From positions 1-41,271 of IMG/VR virus record IMGVR_UViG_3300035564_000013: a stretch of 41,271 bases of DNA; one strand, 5' to 3'. The translations under genes were made by a program, and so were the position numbers. The notes under the pieces are model-generated. The model saw only the letters and a program-made list of their open reading frames with translations. It was not told the origin of the DNA and did not search any database. This document shows positions 38,171-41,271 of this stretch, piece after piece; the first letter of the stretch is position 1; each line of letters opens with the position of its first letter. The stretch is from a virus.

Positions 38171-38392
38171 TTATTGCCTCACTATCTTGTATTCATAGTT
38201 GGTTGACGACAGACGTTTTACGCGGATCTTCCATCTCTTAGCGAGTTTCTGACGAATGAGAGAGATGTATTTCCTGTATTCGGCACTTAGCGTAGTTCGG
38301 AGAAACCCGCGCGTCGTCTGTCCGACTTTCAACATGGCAAATGTCCTCTGCTTACCGGTCATTGCCCTCAGCGTATTGATTTCAAGTTCCAT
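38171..38392 (-). CDS. Hypothetical basic protein, 73 aa
   Basis: Very basic (KYISLIRQKLAKRWKIRVKR) with a possible helix-turn-helix. GAGG lies six bases before the ATG. It probably binds nucleic acid. No family was recognised. Confidence 0.55.
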   Translation of the reverse strand: MELEINTLRAMTGKQRTFAMLKVGQTTRGFLRTTLSAEYRKYISLIRQKLAKRWKIRVKRLSSTNYEYKIVRQ

Positions 38393-38399
38393 AGAGTCC

Positions 38400-38426
38400 T
38401 CACAATTTTGCTGGTTGTTCTTGCAT
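38400..38426 (-). CDS. Possible 8-codon leader peptide
   Basis: A strong CGGAGGACACA site precedes ATG at 38426, and the frame encodes MQEQPAKL then stops. The following gene begins eight bases later. It may be a leader that couples translation to the basic 73-aa protein. Given its length the call is tentative. Confidence 0.25.
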   Translation of the reverse strand: MQEQPAKL

Positions 38427-38437
38427 TGTGTCCTCCG

Positions 38438-38836
38438 TTATTTTCCACCAATCAGATGAAAGTATTCTTGTTCTTTCGGGAAATTGGCTTCCAAAAATTC
38501 CAGTATTTCATCTGCCTTGTCTGAGAAAATCTTAAATTCTGCGCCTGTCATCCTCTTTGTGCTGCCACCAACCGTCCTCATCTCGCCGGTGAAAATGTCA
38601 GGCACCTGTTTTGGGTTGTTCCTAAACTTTAGATATTCATGGACATCTTCTTTGCTCATGCCGGTCATTTCGGAAATCTTACGAACCTTTGCACCGAAGT
38701 AATAACGGTTGGCTTTCAACGTTCTTAGCTTTGGAACCATTTCGATAGTAACAATAACAGGCGTCCCATCTTTGACATTGAGAAGGACTTCGATCTTGCC
38801 ATCCGTCACCTTCAATATGCGCTCTGTCAAAAACAT
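38438..38836 (-). CDS. NinB-like conserved phage protein, 132 aa
   Basis: The N-terminal strand (FLTERILKVTDGKIEVLLNV) and the segment LRTLKANRYYFGAKVRKISEM, then EDVHEYLKFRNNP, then STKRMTGAEFKIFSDKADEI resemble a group of phage recombination-associated proteins including NinB/Orf. NinB binds ssDNA and assists recombination. The similarity is by pattern and uncertain. It lies next to a RecB-type nuclease and an ssDNA-binding-like gene. Confidence 0.5.
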   Translation of the reverse strand: MFLTERILKVTDGKIEVLLNVKDGTPVIVTIEMVPKLRTLKANRYYFGAKVRKISEMTGMSKEDVHEYLKFRNNPKQVPDIFTGEMRTVGGSTKRMTGAEFKIFSDKADEILEFLEANFPKEQEYFHLIGGK

Positions 38837-38843
38837 TCAATCC

Positions 38844-39188
38844 TCAGAAGGGCAGATCGTCAACTTTTGATTTCGGAGCGCGGACACGAATACCGCCAAC
38901 CATATCGTTCCCGAATTGGACTTCTTCATCCCAGAAAACGACGATTTGTTTCCCGATCCAATCGTCGGTATTATCTGAACCGAAAGCCTTTTCCATCCGT
39001 TTGATATTTGTGGCGTTCAGGGAAAGACATTTTGGAGTCTCTTTGAAATACGCAACCCATTTCATTTCAGCATCTTCGCCTCTCCCGATTTGTTCGTGAA
39101 CGATTTTCTCAATCGTCCAGAGTTGGCCCGGCGTAACATCTACTTGCTTAACAAATCTTGAAGGAATCATTTCGCTGGTTCTTGGCAT
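38844..39188 (-). CDS. Probable ssDNA-binding-like conserved phage protein, 114 aa
   Basis: The ATG at 39188 has GGAGG five bases upstream. The longer frame overlaps the nuclease gene and is rejected. The segment KWVAYFKETPKCLSLNATNI, then DWIGKQIVVFWDEEVQFG, ending GGIRVRAPK matches a phage family that commonly accompanies RecB-type nucleases and is likely an OB-fold. It may protect or present single strands to the nuclease. Confidence 0.6.
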   Translation of the reverse strand: MPRTSEMIPSRFVKQVDVTPGQLWTIEKIVHEQIGRGEDAEMKWVAYFKETPKCLSLNATNIKRMEKAFGSDNTDDWIGKQIVVFWDEEVQFGNDMVGGIRVRAPKSKVDDLPF

Positions 39189-39198
39189 AGAGCCTCCA

Positions 39199-39921
39199 TT
39201 AGAGTGATATTTGTGCAGGGTAGTCTTTTTGGCGTGGGAATACTCCGTCGTTTTCATTATGCCACATCTTCTTGCAGGCAAGGAACAAGTCGAATTTGTC
39301 ATCAACCTCCGTGAATTTGAAGCCCTTCTTGTTCTTTCCATAACCGACTTGCAGAATTGCCATTTTCTGCGCGGGCCTCGACAATGCGTGGTTGTATGCC
39401 GAAAGTTGAATCTCCATCGATGGCCAGACGTTCGGGGATGTTTTGAAATCCACAAGATAAGGAATCCCGCCGATCTCACAAACCATGTCCAGCGTCCCTG
39501 CGTATTCGTATTCGTCGTTAAAAACCACTTGCTCGTTGGCTATAAGCGTCGGATTGGTTTCTTTCCACCAAGCAGCGAATGAAATCACAGCATCGTATTC
39601 CTGAACCGTCAAGGGAGATTCTTTCCCGTCTGAATCAGTGAGAATCTCGTCCATCAAAACCGTTCCCCGTTGTAAGAGTTTCTCGATTGCGTGGTGGACC
39701 TTAGAGCCTCGATTTCCAGCGACGGCCTTGATTGACTCGGCTTCATCCCATCCCTTATCGGCAAGCCATTTGTAGAATCCGATTCCCTTCGGATAGTAAT
39801 CTGTAATCCAGGTAACCGAGGGATAGAAGCCTAAAGTCTTTGGATGTTGATACCAGCGTTCATCCGTTGTTGTGATTTGAATGATTCCGTCTGGTTTGAT
39901 TGCGCGAAGTTCGATTTTCAC
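39199..39921 (-). CDS. RecB/Cas4-type PD-(D/E)XK nuclease, 240 aa
   Basis: Motifs in order: NRGSKVHHAIEKLL with the conserved His at about residue 75, GTLDMV with Asp, YLVDFKTS with the catalytic Asp and Lys, and QLSAYNHA with Gln and Tyr. This is the RecB/Cas4 nuclease motif set. No cysteine cluster as in Cas4 was seen. It likely acts as a 5'-3' exonuclease or in recombination of phage ends. It is coupled to its neighbours. Confidence 0.75.
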   Translation of the reverse strand: MKIELRAIKPDGIIQITTTDERWYQHPKTLGFYPSVTWITDYYPKGIGFYKWLADKGWDEAESIKAVAGNRGSKVHHAIEKLLQRGTVLMDEILTDSDGKESPLTVQEYDAVISFAAWWKETNPTLIANEQVVFNDEYEYAGTLDMVCEIGGIPYLVDFKTSPNVWPSMEIQLSAYNHALSRPAQKMAILQVGYGKNKKGFKFTEVDDKFDLFLACKKMWHNENDGVFPRQKDYPAQISL

Positions 39922-40118
39922 TTGTCCTCCAATTGTTTTTCATATTCACCGAACAGCATACCGATTTCAATTACGATAACTTCAGCGCAATCAAAATACC
40001 GATTGACCTGAGCGTTGATTCGTTTCTGACAGACGCAACAAGCCCGGCCGTGGAGTGTTTGGGTGGTCGAGTTGCAGATTCCACAATTATGGACTTCCGA
40101 GGGTTGCTTGAACATCAT
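39918..40118 (-). CDS. Small zinc-finger protein, 66 aa
   Basis: HNCGICNSTTQTLHGRACCV followed by CQKR gives two Cys pairs, a treble-clef or ribbon zinc site. The tail is acidic and helical. It is directly upstream of the nuclease with a four-base overlap and may be its partner. No family was recognised. Confidence 0.55.
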   Translation of the reverse strand: MMFKQPSEVHNCGICNSTTQTLHGRACCVCQKRINAQVNRYFDCAEVIVIEIGMLFGEYEKQLEDK

Positions 40119-40318
40119 TTCGCCTTCGGTTTATCGGGATTGGCAGTAAAATTGCAATTCTGGATCACCGAATGATTGACGCTGCCAACCGATACAAAGG
40201 CTTCCAGTGCTTTCTGTTTTGTTGATTCATCGGCGTCGGCGTTAAGGATATCAAGAATCGACTTGCGAGCTGCAAGTAATCCTTCTTTTTCGGGTCCCAA
40301 GTGAAATAGTGAGTTCAT
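40115..40318 (-). CDS. Hypothetical protein, 67 aa
   Basis: A strong GAGGAGG lies eight bases before the ATG. Helical first two-thirds (EKEGLLAARKSILDILNADA) with a polar tail. Four-base overlap with the zinc-finger gene. No family was recognised. Confidence 0.55.
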   Translation of the reverse strand: MNSLFHLGPEKEGLLAARKSILDILNADADESTKQKALEAFVSVGSVNHSVIQNCNFTANPDKPKAK

Positions 40319-40347
40319 GCTGATTCCTCCTCTTTTGGTTTGTGAGT

Positions 40348-40527
40348 TTATAATTTCCCATTCCGTGTTGCAAGTCTGGCACCCCGCCTAGAGAGCGACC
40401 GTGCCGCCTCGGCTATTTTCTTCGTTCCGAGTTTGGCCTTTTCGATGTCGATGTGCTTCACAAGCGGATCTTCACTCTTGAGTGGGAATGAAACATTGAC
40501 ATACTTCTTTTTTAGCTTTGACTCCAT
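40348..40527 (-). CDS. Hypothetical basic protein, 59 aa
   Basis: The ATG overlaps the stop of the upstream gene (TAATG). The product is strongly basic, with KSKLKKKYVNV-like and SRRGARLATRNGKL ends. It is probably nucleic-acid-binding. No family was recognised. Confidence 0.5.
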   Translation of the reverse strand: MESKLKKKYVNVSFPLKSEDPLVKHIDIEKAKLGTKKIAEAARSLSRRGARLATRNGKL

Positions 40528-40799
40528 TAGTTTTCCTTTCTGTCTACGAATTTCGACCTTGAGCGTTCGACCATCATCGCTATCGTCTCACCGGGATGGA
40601 GCAGCATAGTCGTTTTTGTTTTCAGATCATTGAATGTCGGCACCGGATCATGTCCAGTTTCTTGCATCCCAATGAACGAACATCCGACATCCTCCAATAC
40701 AATCCCGCAGCGGGTGCAGAGATGTTTTCCGTTCTCTGGTATGACTTCCACCATGTTGCTCAACCAACAATTGGGACAAGAAAGATCGGGAAGGCTCAT
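40527..40799 (-). CDS. Zinc-ribbon protein, 90 aa
   Basis: CPNCWLSNMVEVIPENGKHL and CTRCGIVLEDVGC form a typical zinc ribbon, like those of transcription-related proteins. The rest is helical and charged. The ATG overlaps the upstream stop. A role in host transcription or translation takeover is possible but only inferred. Confidence 0.6.
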   Translation of the reverse strand: MSLPDLSCPNCWLSNMVEVIPENGKHLCTRCGIVLEDVGCSFIGMQETGHDPVPTFNDLKTKTTMLLHPGETIAMMVERSRSKFVDRKEN

Positions 40800-41074
40800 T
40801 GTAGCACCTCAAAAACGTGCCATACGAAAGTATCCTGATGGCTGAAAAATGTGCCGATGAATTCAATACGATTCTTCACGTGTTCCAATGGGATCGGATT
40901 CCCGGTTCCATAAATCGCGATCTTTCTGCTCTCATTTTCCTCGCTCGGATTGACCCATACCCACAAACATGGATTGTCATTTTGAACGTGGACGGATAAG
41001 ATCGCCGCGTTCTTCGGCATCACTATCATTTGTTCATCAGTTATCACCAATTGATACTTCCAAATAGTGCTCAC
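40796..41074 (-). CDS. DUF7352-like phage protein, 92 aa
   Basis: The sequence WKYQLVITDEQMIVMPKNA, then NDNPCLWVWVNP, then YGTGNPI, then IEFIGTFFSHQDTFVWHVFE follows the layout of a small phage family (DUF7352) with the recurring MPKGA, PCLWA and HVFE elements. Beta-rich; function unknown. GTG start with AGGGAGG upstream. Confidence 0.7.
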   Translation of the reverse strand: MSTIWKYQLVITDEQMIVMPKNAAILSVHVQNDNPCLWVWVNPSEENESRKIAIYGTGNPIPLEHVKNRIEFIGTFFSHQDTFVWHVFEVLQ

Positions 41075-41084
41075 AGTTTCCTCC

Positions 41085-41222
41085 CTAGTTCCATTCGACG
41101 TTCGTGAGTGCTTCCTCGATCAATTGATACCATTGCTTGGAGGTGCAAGGCGTCGTGAGTTTACGTTGGCGAATCCTTTCCCACTTGGCCTGTTGTTCGA
41201 GGATCGCGGTCAGTTGGTTCAC
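41085..41222 (-). CDS. Hypothetical protein spanning the terminal repeat, 45 aa
   Basis: The GTG at 41222 overlaps the stop of the gene seen at 68 after circularisation (GTGA). GAGG lies seven bases upstream. The product is helical (QLTAILEQQAKWERIRQRKL). It crosses the window junction, which supports joining the ends. No family was recognised. Confidence 0.6.
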   Translation of the reverse strand: MNQLTAILEQQAKWERIRQRKLTTPCTSKQWYQLIEEALTNVEWN

Positions 41223-41271
41223 TTGTCCACCTCAACCGAGAGAGGGCCGAAACGAATTTCCTGAAATCCTA
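41152..41271. repeat. Terminal direct repeat, right copy
   Basis: Exact copy of 1-120. Joining the copies restores the overlap between the 129-aa and 45-aa genes, so the molecule is circular or circularly permuted. Confidence 0.95.

Noticed and set aside
38844-39479. Extended 211-aa reading frame
   Set aside because: The first 97 residues overlap the nuclease gene and have Arg/Ser/His-rich shadow composition. The ATG at 39188 has a strong ribosome site.
1-41271. tRNA genes and CRISPR arrays
   Set aside because: No cloverleaf with anticodon and T-loop consensus and no regular repeat-spacer array was seen by eye on either strand. A scan with tRNAscan-SE would settle it.
1-41271. Diversity-generating retroelement or retron
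   Set aside because: The structured RNA block raised this idea, but no reverse transcriptase (YxDD) and no template/variable repeat pair was found.

Overview
The window is a complete or nearly complete tailed-phage genome in circular form. The first 120 bases (1-120) are repeated exactly at the end (41152-41271), so the unit length is about 41,151 bp. Nearly every credible gene lies on the minus strand, so transcription runs from high to low coordinates. The only plausible plus-strand gene is a tiny membrane protein at 4923-5042. The structural genes combine a Mu-type head module (DUF935 portal, gpI-like protease/scaffold, DUF1320, DUF1834, gpG-like) with a PBSX-type large terminase, a tail assembly chaperone with a canonical -1 slippery site, and a 629-residue tape measure protein. 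This suggests a siphovirus with a Mu-like head. No integrase, transposase, DNA polymerase, primase or helicase was recognised.

Layout in transcription order. (1) Late module, 23666 down to 1572: terminase small and large subunits, portal, protease/scaffold, decoration protein, major capsid, a beta-helix protein, connectors, tail chaperones, tape measure, tail tip and tail proteins, a tail fibre with a Sec-type signal peptide, then the lysis group (holin-like, GH108 endolysin, spanin-like and other membrane proteins). It ends in a terminator at 1488-1521. (2) A promoter at 1365-1393 leads through the circular junction into a tightly coupled operon (1311 down to 1, then 41222 down to 36147). 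This carries small zinc-binding proteins, a DUF7352-like protein, a RecB/Cas4-type nuclease, a probable ssDNA-binding-like protein and a NinB-like protein. (3) A gene-free block, 35442-36146, holds a consensus promoter followed by at least three strongly structured RNA-like elements. (4) A second accessory operon, 35441 down to about 24533, carries NinG, an SPFH-tail-like membrane protein, a split cytosine methyltransferase C-terminus, DUF4031, a nucleoside deoxyribosyltransferase-like protein, a sliding-clamp-like protein and a Tad2-like protein. It also carries a candidate DNA-modification pair: a radical-SAM-like cysteine protein and a GNAT/DNA-methyltransferase fusion. (5) An AraC-type HTH protein and a gap of about 430 bp separate this operon from the terminase.

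Host inference (tentative). Signal peptides ending in AQ or GQ resemble those of the Bacteroidota/Chlorobiota/Ignavibacteriota group. However, nearly every gene has a strong Shine-Dalgarno sequence and the promoters look like sigma70 type, which is unlike typical Bacteroidia. An SD-using member of that wider group is the best guess. The items most worth a second look are the structured RNA block with its own promoter (35795-36145) and the radical-SAM-like plus GNAT-methyltransferase operon (25713-28070).
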